Assembly (NCBI GenBank): GCA_030949605.1
Contig: JAUZSH010000043.1
Coordinates: 1-37,315, forward strand
Source: Ghiorsea sp.
Lineage (GTDB): Bacteria > Pseudomonadota > Zetaproteobacteria > Mariprofundales > Mariprofundaceae
Reading direction: 5' to 3'
DNA: 37,315 nt
Notes under the pieces: model-generated
What the model was told of the DNA's origin: nothing
Databases searched by the model: none
Seen by the model: the letters and a program-made list of their open reading frames with translations, nothing else
Position numbers and translations under genes: made by a program
Shown here: positions 27,923-37,047 of the stretch, piece by piece
Layout: every line of letters starts with the position of its first letter
Position numbering within the stretch: position 1 is the stretch's first letter

Positions 27923-28672
27923 TTAGTGCTCATTAATCACAGATGAATCATCACGTTTTTTCACCCACATCTCGTAAACAGAGACAAACCACATGAAAGC
28001 AAACGCAGCACCCATACCACTACCACCAATCAAGACCAGCCATGCAAACATAGGGTCAAACTTGGTCAACCACCATGAAGCAATATCCATAATTTGAGAA
28101 ATAAATGGCATGGCAATCACCGTCCCTTTCAACCAAACGGGAACGCCGCTAGCAAAGACAAAAATTGCACCCACAAAGAAGAAAATAAACGAAATACCAA
28201 ACAAGTGAATATGCGACACACGTGTTAAGGAAGAGAATGTTGCCCCTGTATCTTGTTGAGACCGTTCTTTAATTTCGGCAAACACTGTATAGTCAGGAAG
28301 CCCCATTCCTGCTTCTGCAGAGTGGCAAGCAATACAATTATTTTCAAACACCATCTTGGCACCACTGGATTCAAATGTTGATTCCTCTGCTCCATCGCGC
28401 ACCCATTTTATAATGGCTACCCTGTCAGGTTCATCTGCCATATCTTTCATCGAACCATTCAACTTGTTTTCAAGTAATGTTCCCGTACGATCACCATAAT
28501 AACTGTATACAATATCATCAATAGACAAACCAAACTTACCATCTGCCATGCCGTGGGTGAACAAAATCTGCGTAAAAGCCATCATATAACCAATACCTAC
28601 TACGCATAGGTAGCTGGTAAACAATACTTTGAGCGGTGTTCCAATATTTGTTAAATTATAACCTTTCGTCAT
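27923..28672 (-). CDS. Membrane-anchored cytochrome c-like protein in the hup operon
   Basis: A 249-residue protein, family not recognised by name. A first membrane helix spans about residues 13-37; a periplasmic-size domain holds one haem c motif CIACH (113-117) with M123 as a possible distal ligand; three further helices follow at about 155-175, 181-201 and 207-236, and a charged tail remains. H154 and H156 sit at the start of helix 2. Being tightly packed between hupJ (13 bp) and hupK (3 bp) it is surely part of the hydrogenase operon. It may pass electrons from the membrane-bound hydrogenase or its cytochrome b to a c-type chain, or serve redox-dependent maturation; neither is shown. Confidence 0.75.
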   Translation of the reverse strand: MTKGYNLTNIGTPLKVLFTSYLCVVGIGYMMAFTQILFTHGMADGKFGLSIDDIVYSYYGDRTGTLLENKLNGSMKDMADEPDRVAIIKWVRDGAEESTFESSGAKMVFENNCIACHSAEAGMGLPDYTVFAEIKERSQQDTGATFSSLTRVSHIHLFGISFIFFFVGAIFVFASGVPVWLKGTVIAMPFISQIMDIASWWLTKFDPMFAWLVLIGGSGMGAAFAFMWFVSVYEMWVKKRDDSSVINEH

Positions 28673-28685
28673 CTTTCTTTTCCTT

Positions 28686-29291
28686 TTACGTTTTATTGAC
28701 TACTTTTTTCAAGAAGCCGCCGCGCAACAACTCACGGCGTGACAATGGTTTTTCTAGATTTTCTTTGGCAATCGAACCCATCGCTTGCGCACCTTCCAAC
28801 ACCGTTTCCATCGCACCAAGGTCATCATCTTCAACCTCTTCTTGAAGATTTAAATCCTGCCCTTCCAACACTTCTTTATTCTCTTCTTTAAACATGCCTG
28901 CCACAATCGCTTCAGCTGTCTGTACAGCTGCATCATGGCTTGCAAAATCAAACATCGGGGAAAACATAGAACAACTCATATATTTCCCCAAATCTTCTTC
29001 TGCACCCAAGGTGAATTCAAATGCGCCTGCTTCAAATGTAAACTTATGTTTACTACCGAATTTATGCTCATCCCAGTTGGTGCTTTCAGTAGGTAAAAGC
29101 ATCAAATTCATAAACCACGGTGTAATCAAAGCACCCAACACATACTGATTCCATTCTCGGAAACCCACAGCCTGCACTTTAATTTTATCATTTAATATCG
29201 GCACACCCACCATCCGTGTAACACGGATATTTTCATACAACTGCTCCAAGTGATACGCCGCACCCATGGGTGTTAAAGACTTGAGAAGCAC
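28686..29291 (-). CDS. hupJ: Hydrogenase assembly chaperone HupJ/HybE family
   Basis: A 201-residue member of the HybE/HupJ/HoxT family, thought to aid small-subunit maturation and to proof-read its Tat signal before export. The family core is visible: VGVPILNDKIKVQAVGF, ITPWFMNLMLLPT, then FEFTLGAEEDLGKYMSCSMFSPM. The C-terminal tail has SRRELLRGGF, a twin-arginine-like sequence usual at the end of HupJ, not an N-terminal Tat signal. Begins two bases from the rubredoxin gene. Confidence 0.9.
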   Translation of the reverse strand: MLLKSLTPMGAAYHLEQLYENIRVTRMVGVPILNDKIKVQAVGFREWNQYVLGALITPWFMNLMLLPTESTNWDEHKFGSKHKFTFEAGAFEFTLGAEEDLGKYMSCSMFSPMFDFASHDAAVQTAEAIVAGMFKEENKEVLEGQDLNLQEEVEDDDLGAMETVLEGAQAMGSIAKENLEKPLSRRELLRGGFLKKVVNKT

Positions 29292-29292
29292 C

Positions 29293-29526
29293 TCACTTAT
29301 CTCTTAAGACAACCATAAAGTCATCTTTACGACCATCACACTCTGGGCATTTCCAATGCTCTGGAAGCTCAGAAAATGGTGTTCCTGGCTCAATTTGCCA
29401 GTAATCATCACCCTCATCAGGTTTGTATTGATGCCAGCAAATTTTACATTCGAGAATGGCATCATCTTCGATTTTCCCACCATCACCACCGTAAGAATTG
29501 AAAAACGTGCCATCACTCATTGTCAT
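29293..29526 (-). CDS. hupI: Hydrogenase-associated rubredoxin HupI/HoxR
   Basis: A rubredoxin of 77 residues (75 if the second ATG at 29520 is used). The iron is held by CKIC and CPEC, two C-x2-C knuckles, with the aromatic residues WHQY and DYW between. In the family an N-terminal extension such as seen here is normal. Known members support assembly or protection of the small-subunit clusters under oxygen. Overlaps the hupH stop codon. Confidence 0.93.
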   Translation of the reverse strand: MTMSDGTFFNSYGGDGGKIEDDAILECKICWHQYKPDEGDDYWQIEPGTPFSELPEHWKCPECDGRKDDFMVVLRDK

Positions 29527-30379
29527 AAAGTTCCATCACTTCTACAAAGCGATCATAACTATCACGAATATCTTCTGCTGCTGCACACGCCACTTCAGGC
29601 ACGCTACTAATTTCAAGCGTATCCAAAATCAATTTGTCTTCAGAGTTAAAGTATTTAACCCACCAAACATTTTTGGTTTCAGTGCAAGCAATACGGCAGT
29701 TACCATAACCACGCGACAAGATAACCACAGGCCCTGAACCCAAGAGTTGATCCAAAAATATCAAATCTTCTTCCGTTTGCGGCAACAAGCTGAAGTTAAT
29801 CACATGCGGCTCATCACCCTCTTTCCACGTTGCGACTTTATCATTAAGTTCCGTAATCAATGCGGGGGCATTCATCACATGCTCAGGTAAGTTGCTCGCA
29901 TCGTATTCAAGCTTGGTTTTTGCTTTGACAAACGATGAATTAACGACAATTTCTGGCACACTGGCAATCTCAATAAAGTCTTTAACAATATTTCTGTCAC
30001 CGTCCAAATAAATAATGCGCCAAACACCTGCAAACACAGACTCTTGAATTTCAGTGCGCATACCACCTTGATAAATCACACTCACTTCACCATGACCAAG
30101 CATGGTGTTGACCCATTTACGATTTTGGTTATCCAAATCGGTAATATCAATCATGGTCAGTTCATCATGCATTTTGTAGCCCTTCAGCGCATCACGCACC
30201 AAGCGCAATGCCTGCATACCTTCTTGAAGGTTAGCCACATCTTCTGGCTCTGGCATATTCGATACTTCAAACACAGTCATTTCATGTGGCATAGGAATAA
30301 ACTCTAAAGTTTTACCATCTTCACTTTCGGGCTGAGAACCAACACCAATCATGGAAATAGGGATATGAATATCAGTCAT
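29513..30379 (-). CDS. hupH: Hydrogenase maturation protein HupH/HyaF/HoxQ
   Basis: A 288-residue HupH/HyaF family protein, cytoplasmic, required in aerobic uptake-hydrogenase systems to finish the small subunit. Typical segments: PHEMTVFEVSNMPEPE, then LGHGEVSVIYQG and IQESVFAGVWRI in the first half, and LLGSGPVVILSRGYGNCRI with a C-terminal EISSVPEVACAAAED. The start at 30379 (MTDIHIPIS) is set by AAGGAG eight bases upstream; an open frame extends 14 codons further but has no ribosome site. Confidence 0.92.
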   Translation of the reverse strand: MTDIHIPISMIGVGSQPESEDGKTLEFIPMPHEMTVFEVSNMPEPEDVANLQEGMQALRLVRDALKGYKMHDELTMIDITDLDNQNRKWVNTMLGHGEVSVIYQGGMRTEIQESVFAGVWRIIYLDGDRNIVKDFIEIASVPEIVVNSSFVKAKTKLEYDASNLPEHVMNAPALITELNDKVATWKEGDEPHVINFSLLPQTEEDLIFLDQLLGSGPVVILSRGYGNCRIACTETKNVWWVKYFNSEDKLILDTLEISSVPEVACAAAEDIRDSYDRFVEVMELYDNE

Positions 30380-30390
30380 TGTAAAACTCC

Positions 30391-30832
30391 TTAAACTTTG
30401 GCTGGCGCAGAGCCAGGGCAAACATTATCTAAATCAAATGCAGGTGGTGGGGTTGGGGTTGTTGCCAGCATAGTTTTAAACTCATCAATATATTCAAGCC
30501 AGTCACGAACTTTTGAAATCGTGCCCACATATTCACCATCACGCAAAAATACCAAAGCAGGGATAACCCTTAAAGCGGTATTTACGTTGCAACGGGCGTT
30601 CGCTTTCACGACTGATAACGGCAGGTGCAACCCGATCTTTAAATGCTTTTAAAATTTCGGGTAAAATAATCGCCACATCATTGCTTTCAGGATAGTTGTT
30701 GGCATTTTCAGTAAAAAATAACACCACATCTTTGTGCTCTTTTTCAAAGCTTTGCAAAGTCTCTTCTGTAAGCACAGGATAGCCGTGTTTTTCAATCATT
30801 TCATCAATCAGTGGTGTATACATTTCAATCAC
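30391..30832 (-). CDS. hupG: Thioredoxin-fold hydrogenase chaperone HupG/HyaE/HoxO, one-base frame disruption
   Basis: Cytoplasmic thioredoxin-like protein without a redox CxxC; binds the small-subunit precursor and its Tat signal. The first part runs from MYTPLIDEMIEKHGYP to LQRKYRFKGYP, the rest (ALVFLRDGEYVGTISKVRDWLEY) is one frame over. Reducing CCC to CC (minus strand) near 30560 gives YPALVFLRDG, the family's conserved junction, and a 146-residue protein; 442 bp is 3n+1. The start overlaps hupF. Confidence 0.9.
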
Positions 30833-31146
30833 TCCTTATTTAATTCAGCTTGCAAATGTGGCGGAAGCTGCGGACCACGTTCAATAATATCAGCAAACAA
30901 AGCATCAATACCTGCACCGTCACGACCCATGGCTATATTTACAGCTTCAAGTGCATTGGTCACTTGAAGCGCCCTATCTTCATCAATAACTTCACGGGCG
31001 GCATCAAGAAATGTAATCACCCAAGTGCCGACGATTTGCTCACCCACAAGATGCATGTCAATATTCTTTTGCTGCCCCATACCTTGGCAGTACGCTACAT
31101 GCTCACTCAATACGGTAACAACTTGCATGGGAATTCCAAGACACAT
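30829..31146 (-). CDS. hupF: HypC-like hydrogenase chaperone HupF
   Basis: A 105-residue HypC paralogue starting MCLGIPMQVV with the reactive N-terminal Cys. It is longer than HypC at the C-terminus, as usual for HupF, which in Rhizobium guards the large-subunit precursor under oxygen. The start overlaps the hupD stop by one base (TAATG) and its end overlaps hupG. Confidence 0.94.
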   Translation of the reverse strand: MCLGIPMQVVTVLSEHVAYCQGMGQQKNIDMHLVGEQIVGTWVITFLDAAREVIDEDRALQVTNALEAVNIAMGRDGAGIDALFADIIERGPQLPPHLQAELNKE

Positions 31147-31853
31147 TAGCGGTATTTCTCCAAGTGATGATCCACCTCAACATTCAGCGGATTATCGCCA
31201 ACCTTTGCCAGCTTTGGCTCTGTCACATTGAATTCATTAGATGTTAAAATTCTATCATCACCCATCCGGCACGCTAGCTCTTCACTAGGGCGACCTTGCT
31301 CATAATTATCCATGGTAAGAATAGCGTCTTCGCTCGCATCATTCGGAACAAATGGTGTGTCGCGCTTGCTGTATTCGATAGCATTGGCATCCATGAATGC
31401 CAATGCTTTTTCAACTGCTGGTTCAATCTGTGCTTTCACAACAGGGCGTAAGCTGCCGCCAAAGTCTTCAATATATTCAGGTTGAACGCCAATAAGAATA
31501 ATTTGTTCAGGGTAGTCTTCCATCATATCTGCGAGTGCGAGCACTTCTTGGAAGCCTGTTTGATGTAGACTGACTTTTTTTGCACCCATAAATTTAGGTA
31601 CATTTTCATTCTCAATGATTTTCATGGTTCCAGGTTCAAGCCCATAGTCAATGGCATCAAACACAATAAGTATATCTGCATCGCGCACATCTTGAACAAG
31701 GTAAACACCCTGTGTGCCGCCATCCAAAAGGGTCACATAATCTGGAAACTCATAATGACTTTGTAAGTGTTCAAGCGCACGCACACCAAAACCTTCATCT
31801 GCCCAGAGAATATTACCAATCCCCAACACTAAAACTTTCTTTTGTTCGCCCAC
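31146..31853 (-). CDS. hupD: Hydrogenase maturation endopeptidase HupD/HoxM/HyaD
   Basis: Nickel-dependent protease that removes the C-terminal peptide of HupL after nickel insertion. The fold starts VLVLGIGNILWADEGFGVRA with the likely nickel ligand E20; D66 in FDAIDYG and H97 in SLHQTG are the other expected ligands. At 235 residues it is longer than HybD-like proteases (about 165) by a C-terminal tail from about 180. First gene of the long accessory operon, 28 bases behind an inferred sigma-54 start. Confidence 0.94.
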   Translation of the reverse strand: MGEQKKVLVLGIGNILWADEGFGVRALEHLQSHYEFPDYVTLLDGGTQGVYLVQDVRDADILIVFDAIDYGLEPGTMKIIENENVPKFMGAKKVSLHQTGFQEVLALADMMEDYPEQIILIGVQPEYIEDFGGSLRPVVKAQIEPAVEKALAFMDANAIEYSKRDTPFVPNDASEDAILTMDNYEQGRPSEELACRMGDDRILTSNEFNVTEPKLAKVGDNPLNVEVDHHLEKYR

Positions 31854-31891
31854 AGCCTTCCCCCGATGTCATTCAATAGACAAGTAAGTAT

Positions 31892-31907
31892 AGCATAGCT
31901 TTTGCCA
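31892..31907 (-). promoter_or_regulatory. Putative sigma-54 promoter of the hupD-hypF operon
   Basis: On the minus strand TGGCAAAAGCTATGCT, with ten bases between GG and GC, is almost the same as the hupS promoter TGGCATAAGAGATGCT, including the ATGCT form of the -12 box. Transcription would start near 31881, 28 bases before the hupD start codon. Expected activator: HoxA. Confidence 0.75.
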
Positions 31908-32134
31908 AAGGTGACCAAACAACCCAGGAGCCTGATATATAAAGCTTTTTTTAAGTTACTAAAGATTGCTTCACCAAGAAATGGATACTTAGCTAACATA
32001 TTGTTAAGGAATATGGTTACTTTATAATCACATATATCAATCATGAGAGGTCATTGCAAAACTCTTCATCCGAGTTGAATTACCGCTCCTGTATTCCAGG
32101 CGGGAGCATGGGAATATGTAAAGATGGATTCCCA

Positions 32135-32202
32135 CCCCACGCCTTCGTGGGGGAAAACTCTGCGTGGGAATGACAAATTTTAGCCCGACTGCGCAACATC
32201 AG
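32135..32202 (-). repeat. Second copy of the dispersed repeat, with hairpin
   Basis: On the minus strand it starts CTGATGTTGCGCAGTCGGGC at 32202 and runs through CTAAAATTTGTCATTCCCACG, matching the left end of the element at 10595. A perfect CCCCACG-cctt-CGTGGGG hairpin is at 32135-32152. It ends eight bases from the stop codon of the DUF1186 gene. A matching opposite end could not be located with confidence upstream (about 32048 there is only weak similarity). The rest of the 31854-32210 gap holds only the promoter listed. Confidence 0.65.
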
Positions 32203-32210
32203 TCCAAAAT

Positions 32211-33161
32211 TCACAGTGCCCTGCTTAAACAACATTTCTTATATTTTTTTCCACTTCCACATAAACAGGGTTCATTCCTACCAAGTTTCTTTGAACCGCG
32301 AACAACCGTTGCTGAACGCCAGCCCATCGGGGCAACACGTTCACCAGGAATAACATCTTTATCAACAATAGGCACATCCAAGCTTTCGTAATCCTTACCC
32401 TTCTGCAACAACTTTCTATCGGGGTACAACCACCAACTCAATTCATCTGTTAAATTTTTAATATATCCATCCAAAACATTTTTCTTTTGCTTCATTGCAT
32501 CTTGGAAAGGCTGAGATAAACAACTGGCCAAAGATACTTCATTTAGAACAATCGGTTCAACCAGCTTTTTCTTCATCGCTTCCAACAGCTGACTCTCCAA
32601 CTCTTTGGGGTGTAAATCATAAGCAATAAGCGCGACCGCATCCCAAATATAACCTGACTTTTTTTCCAATTTCGTATCCAAAAGTGTTTTAAGGTATTCA
32701 ATCACTTCCGCTCGCGGCAACACATCCTCTTTCCACAACACCATCAAACTATCAAGCGCACCTGCTCGAATCCAAGGGTTTAGACCCTCATGCTCCACAA
32801 CACTTTGAATGGGCGACAAATCACCATCATAAACAGATGCCAAAATTCTACCTAACGCCTCACTAAACACCTCGCCTGTCAAATCGATAACTTGATTACC
32901 AGGTATCGAGATAAGCTGGATGACTTTAGGATAAGCAGCCTGAACTCGAAAGCTTGCCAGCAGAAAAATAGACAAGGTATGCCGAACATAATGCTGCCCC
33001 GCAGCTTCGATATCACTTGGGGAGGCAATAAAACAATCGATTTCAGATAATAATAGCGGAATCATCTCCTCCCGACATGCCAACATACTTTCAAACTCTT
33101 CTTTTGTTGGTGGCTCATCAATCGATGTCAATCGTTCAAATAGTTCTGAAGCTTTATTCAT
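32211..33161 (-). CDS. DUF1186 protein with C-terminal SEC-C zinc motif
   Basis: A 316-residue, mostly helical, HEAT-like protein of the DUF1186 group. The C-terminus ends GRNEPCLCGSGKKYKKCC, the SEC-C metal-binding motif also found at the end of SecA. Function unknown; the family is widespread and not tied to hydrogenase. It stands between the hupSLC terminator and the hupD operon promoter in its own short transcription unit; ribosome site is weak. It may be a late insertion into the hydrogenase locus. Confidence 0.85.
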   Translation of the reverse strand: MNKASELFERLTSIDEPPTKEEFESMLACREEMIPLLLSEIDCFIASPSDIEAAGQHYVRHTLSIFLLASFRVQAAYPKVIQLISIPGNQVIDLTGEVFSEALGRILASVYDGDLSPIQSVVEHEGLNPWIRAGALDSLMVLWKEDVLPRAEVIEYLKTLLDTKLEKKSGYIWDAVALIAYDLHPKELESQLLEAMKKKLVEPIVLNEVSLASCLSQPFQDAMKQKKNVLDGYIKNLTDELSWWLYPDRKLLQKGKDYESLDVPIVDKDVIPGERVAPMGWRSATVVRGSKKLGRNEPCLCGSGKKYKKCCLSRAL

Positions 33162-33200
33162 TATCTTATTATACCTCGAATTAAAATCACAAACTTACAT

Positions 33201-33229
33201 AAAAAAAGGCGGCATGAAAACATGCCGCC
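33201..33229 (-). terminator. Rho-independent terminator after hupSLC
   Basis: A perfect nine-base-pair stem GGCGGCATG/CATGCCGCC with an AAAA loop (33208-33229) is followed on the minus strand by seven T (33201-33207). It lies about 40 bp after the hupC stop codon and should end the structural-gene transcript. Confidence 0.93.
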
Positions 33230-33267
33230 CCGTATTGAACATCAGGAGGAAGTTCAAACCTTTTATA

Positions 33268-33984
33268 TCAAGGACGATCATCCTTGAACATACGCCAGCC
33301 ACTAATCATGGTACTAACCATGCTTTGACGAGACATAATATCCTCACGAATTGCCGCATACACATGTGCAATCACAAAGATAATAATTAACCACATACCC
33401 AAATGATGAAAAGTATGTACATCTTGACTTTGACCAAACATTGGAATCACCCACGATGAAAACATTTCAAACTGCCATGAACCCATGCCAGTACCTTCAC
33501 CATACAGTGCAAAACCTGTTATAATCATAAAGAATGTTCCGAACACAAACATGGTAAACATCGCCATTTGTGCCAACGGATTATGCCCTACACATTTAAC
33601 AGATTCTTTCTCCATGAATGCATACCAACGAGCTTCATGGATTGCACCTTTGATATGCTCTTTGGTAAACGGAGGAATAAACAATTGTTTGGCATGATGG
33701 TTACCCACAAATGCCCAATAGATGCGACCCAACATACCCACCGCTAAAATATAACCAGCAGCAAAGTGAGCAAAACGAATGTAACCCATCAAGTAGCTTG
33801 AACTTGGGTCACCCGGCATTGTCGGTAACGGAGATCCAATGAAGTAACCCGTAATAGCCAACACTGTGATTGCAAGTGCATTTATCCAATGCCAAACACG
33901 CACAGGAGCTTCATAGACATAAACAGCTTCGGTGTGCTTTGTAATCTCATGCGACATATCTGTTGTAATAGAACTGTCAGACAT
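33268..33984 (-). CDS. hupC: Hydrogenase b-type cytochrome subunit HupC/HyaC
   Basis: A 238-residue inner-membrane di-haem cytochrome b which anchors the hydrogenase and passes electrons to quinone. It begins with an N-terminal cytoplasmic part ending VYVYEAPVRVWHWINALAI, where the His in the first helix is a likely haem ligand. Four membrane helices at about 33-53, 70-92, 131-155 and 185-208 follow; FHHLGMWLIII and AHVYAAIRED supply further conserved His. AAGGAG precedes the ATG. It follows hupL by 68 bp and ends before a strong terminator. Confidence 0.96.
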   Translation of the reverse strand: MSDSSITTDMSHEITKHTEAVYVYEAPVRVWHWINALAITVLAITGYFIGSPLPTMPGDPSSSYLMGYIRFAHFAAGYILAVGMLGRIYWAFVGNHHAKQLFIPPFTKEHIKGAIHEARWYAFMEKESVKCVGHNPLAQMAMFTMFVFGTFFMIITGFALYGEGTGMGSWQFEMFSSWVIPMFGQSQDVHTFHHLGMWLIIIFVIAHVYAAIREDIMSRQSMVSTMISGWRMFKDDRP

Positions 33985-34052
33985 AGTGATTTCTCCTTAT
34001 AGTTTCTTGGCGAGTGGTCAAAAGACCACTCGCATGAACATGCGCATTCATC

Positions 34053-35864
34053 TTAACGAACTTTCGCACTTACGATTTCTTCACCTTCTTCACTCATCAC
34101 ATGTGTTGAGCAAGCAAGACATGGGTCAAAGCTGTGAAGTGTGCGTAAAATTTCAACAGGCTCATCTTTACGTTCAACAGGTGTTCCCATTAACGATGCT
34201 TCAAACGCACCAATGTTACCTGCTGGATCGCGCGGTGAACCATTCCAAGTTGTTGGAACCACACATTGATAGTTTTCAATTTTACCATCTTTGATGCGAA
34301 TCCAATGACCAAGACCACCACGAGGTGCTGCAGCAGTACCCACACCTTTGCACTCTTTCGGCCAAGTAGATGGATCCCATTTTTCCATATTTGCCGTCGA
34401 AGTATCACCAGCCTTGATATTGGCAATCAAACGATGCCAATCATCAACCATCATGTCAGAACAATATTGAGACTCCAATGCACGGGCTAATGTGCGACCA
34501 ATAGTTGATTGCAAAATAGGCTTCGCACCCAAATTAGTGCCTGCAAGGGCATTAAATGCGGCAACACTTTTGTGTATTTGATCTTGCACAATTTCATGAC
34601 CTTGCGCATAAGCCAAGACATAACGTGACAATGGACCAACTTCAACAGCATGGCCTTTCCAACGTGGTGATTTAATCCAAGAGTACTTCGCATTTTCATC
34701 AAGCTCTTCAATATTGGTGCGCGTACCTTTTGCTGAGCTAACATCGTAGTTAGGATCAGTGATACCATCCCAAGGGTGCAAACCTTTGCTTTCATCAGGG
34801 TATTTATACCATGAGTGATTCACGAACTCTTGTACATGCGTTGGATCACGTGGATCAATTTCCATCACATTGTCCCAGTTATCGTCAAGAATCACGCCAC
34901 CAGGAAGTTGGTCTGTTGATTTATCATAGTTAACAAGTGGGTAAGCGCCATAGTCCATAACACTTTTCCCACCAAGACCGCCGCCCCACAATTGATTTTT
35001 GTAGAAGCTGGCAATGGCTAACACATCAGGAACATAAACATTATCATTGAATGCTTTCATCTCATCAATACGTGCTTTGACGAAAAACAGGCGCTCCGTA
35101 TTCAACGGCGCACCAGCAGACATGTCATCATCCATATTGATGGCACAAGGGACACCACCAACAAGATAGTTAGGATGTGGGTTTTTACCACCAAAGACAG
35201 TGTGAAGTTTTACGAATTCTTTTTGCAAATCCAAAGCTTCAAGGTAATGCGTTACCGCCATCAAATCAGCTTCGGGGCTTAACCTATAAGCAGGATTATC
35301 CCAATGACCATTTTTAAACGGACCAAGTTGGCCAGATTCAATAAACTTGCGGATACGGGTTTGAATATCACGGAAGTAACCAGGGCTAGAGTTAGGGTGT
35401 TTAGGTCCTGTTAATTGTTGCAACTTCGATGTCGCTTTAGGGTCAGCTTTCAAGCAATTCACTGGATTTACCCAATCTAAGGCATGAAGATGATAGAAAT
35501 GCACCACATGGTCATGGACTTGCAATGTTTTTGCCATCATTTCACGAATCAAGAAGGCGTTGTATGGAATTTTAATATCTAACGCATCTTCCACAGCACG
35601 ACAAGAGGTCAAGGCATGACACCCTGTACAAACACCGCAGATACGTTCCACAAATGCCCAAGCATCACGAGGGTCGCGACCTCTAAGGATCACCTCAAGA
35701 CCACGCCACATTGTACCCGTAGATACTGCGTTCGTAATCACGTTGTTATCATCAATATTCACTTCACAGCGCATATGCCCTTCAATACGCGTTACTGGAT
35801 CAATAACAAGGCGCTTTCCACCAGTGTTTAAAGTATAGCCATTCGGAGTAGTTGTTACACTCAT
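34053..35864 (-). CDS. hupL: Uptake [NiFe]-hydrogenase large subunit HupL/HyaB (group 1d)
   Basis: A 603-residue catalytic subunit for H2 oxidation in the periplasm. It has [14 protein letters not shown] (21-34), nickel ligands C76 and C79 in RICGVC with the following TGCHA, and C582 and C585 in [10 protein letters not shown] 15-residue C-terminal peptide starting VMSEEG follows H588 and is expected to be cut off by HupD after nickel insertion. Exported with HupS by the Tat path. Its start codon overlaps the hupS stop (TAATG). Confidence 0.97.
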   Translation of the reverse strand: MSVTTTPNGYTLNTGGKRLVIDPVTRIEGHMRCEVNIDDNNVITNAVSTGTMWRGLEVILRGRDPRDAWAFVERICGVCTGCHALTSCRAVEDALDIKIPYNAFLIREMMAKTLQVHDHVVHFYHLHALDWVNPVNCLKADPKATSKLQQLTGPKHPNSSPGYFRDIQTRIRKFIESGQLGPFKNGHWDNPAYRLSPEADLMAVTHYLEALDLQKEFVKLHTVFGGKNPHPNYLVGGVPCAINMDDDMSAGAPLNTERLFFVKARIDEMKAFNDNVYVPDVLAIASFYKNQLWGGGLGGKSVMDYGAYPLVNYDKSTDQLPGGVILDDNWDNVMEIDPRDPTHVQEFVNHSWYKYPDESKGLHPWDGITDPNYDVSSAKGTRTNIEELDENAKYSWIKSPRWKGHAVEVGPLSRYVLAYAQGHEIVQDQIHKSVAAFNALAGTNLGAKPILQSTIGRTLARALESQYCSDMMVDDWHRLIANIKAGDTSTANMEKWDPSTWPKECKGVGTAAAPRGGLGHWIRIKDGKIENYQCVVPTTWNGSPRDPAGNIGAFEASLMGTPVERKDEPVEILRTLHSFDPCLACSTHVMSEEGEEIVSAKVR

Positions 35865-36949
35865 TATTTATCCCCTTCTGTTTTGTTAGTTGCCGCTTTA
35901 ATAGCTGAGGCCGCAGCGTGAACTGCTACTGCACCACCAACAATCGCTGCTGCTGTACCACCCAATTCATCGGCATTGCTTTCAATACCAAACTGGTGGA
36001 TACCAGATAAGCGATCATAAAAGCTGCCTTTATCCCAGAAACCATCTTCAGAACAACCAATACAACCGTGACCAGCTTGAATGGGGAAGGATGTTCCTTC
36101 ATTCCAACGAATCGTTGAACATGCGTTGTAAGTTGTCGGCCCTTTACAGCCCACTTTATACAAGCAGTAACCTTTGCGAGCAAATTCATCATCAAACTCT
36201 TCAACAAATTGACCTGCATCAAAGTGTGGTCGGCGGTAACATTTATCATGAATACGCTGACTGTAAAACATTTTTGGACGACCCTGACGATCCAGTGATG
36301 GAATTTTGTCAAAGGTGATCATATAGGCAATCACAGCAGTCATGACTTCTGCAATTGGTGGGCAACCTGGAACCTTAATAATTGGCTTATTTGGAAGACC
36401 TGGGTGCTTATGCGTAGGCACAGCATGTGTTGGGTTTGGTGCAGCGGCCTGCACACAACCCCATGAAGCACATGAGCCCCAAGAAATAATTGCTTTACAA
36501 TGCTTGGCAACATGATTCAACTGCTCAGAAAATGGTTTGCCCGCAACAATCATCGACATACCATCTTGATTAAGTGGTGCATTACCTTCTACAGCAAGCA
36601 GAAATTCACCATCATATTTCGCAATCGTTTCTTCAATAATTGCCTCGGCGCGTTCGCCTGCAGCAACCATGATAAGGTCATCATAATCAAGAGAAATCAT
36701 TGACAAAATAACGTCTTTTGCCAAAGGATGCGCTGAACGAATGAAGGATTCAGAGCAACATGTACATTCCAATCCGTGTAACCAGACAACTGGTAACCTC
36801 GGTTTAGTTTCCATTGCGTGTGCAATTTTTGGTGCAAATGCGGGGCTTAAACCCAATGATGCTGCTGTAAGGCTACAGTATTTAAGGAAACTACGACGAG
36901 TAATCCCCTGCTTACGCATCACTTCATAAAACGTTTCTATCTTTGCCAT
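35864..36949 (-). CDS. hupS: Uptake [NiFe]-hydrogenase small subunit HupS/HyaA (group 1d, O2-tolerant type)
   Basis: A 361-residue small subunit. A Tat signal with RRSFLK at 18-23 ends near AHA (43-45). Proximal-cluster cysteines: C62 and C65 plus the extra C64 (ECTCC), C160 plus the extra C165 (SCASWGC), and C196. Both supernumerary cysteines of the six-Cys [4Fe-3S] cluster of O2-tolerant enzymes such as E. coli Hyd-1 are thus present. Medial/distal cluster residues follow ([36 protein letters not shown]). A C-terminal hydrophobic helix (about 328-352) anchors to HupC. AGGAG lies seven bases before the ATG; a sigma-54 promoter is about 100 bp upstream. Confidence 0.97.
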   Translation of the reverse strand: MAKIETFYEVMRKQGITRRSFLKYCSLTAASLGLSPAFAPKIAHAMETKPRLPVVWLHGLECTCCSESFIRSAHPLAKDVILSMISLDYDDLIMVAAGERAEAIIEETIAKYDGEFLLAVEGNAPLNQDGMSMIVAGKPFSEQLNHVAKHCKAIISWGSCASWGCVQAAAPNPTHAVPTHKHPGLPNKPIIKVPGCPPIAEVMTAVIAYMITFDKIPSLDRQGRPKMFYSQRIHDKCYRRPHFDAGQFVEEFDDEFARKGYCLYKVGCKGPTTYNACSTIRWNEGTSFPIQAGHGCIGCSEDGFWDKGSFYDRLSGIHQFGIESNADELGGTAAAIVGGAVAVHAAASAIKAATNKTEGDK

Positions 36950-37047
36950 AGATGCTCCTATTTTTAGTATCGAATATTATTTGTTAAAGTAGAAAAACAA
37001 CTCGACGTTAGCCCTATTGCTCTCTGAATATTCTAGCCTACAAACTA

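Noticed and set aside
31908-32040. TTG-N5-CAA type HupR/HoxA binding site upstream of the hupD promoter
   Set aside because: Only TTGCTTCACCAA with a six-base spacer near 31966 was seen; spacing is wrong and no match stands upstream of hupS.
31829-32044. 71-residue open frame upstream of hupD on the same strand
   Set aside because: It spans the sigma-54 promoter and the hupD start, has no ribosome site and looks like no known protein.
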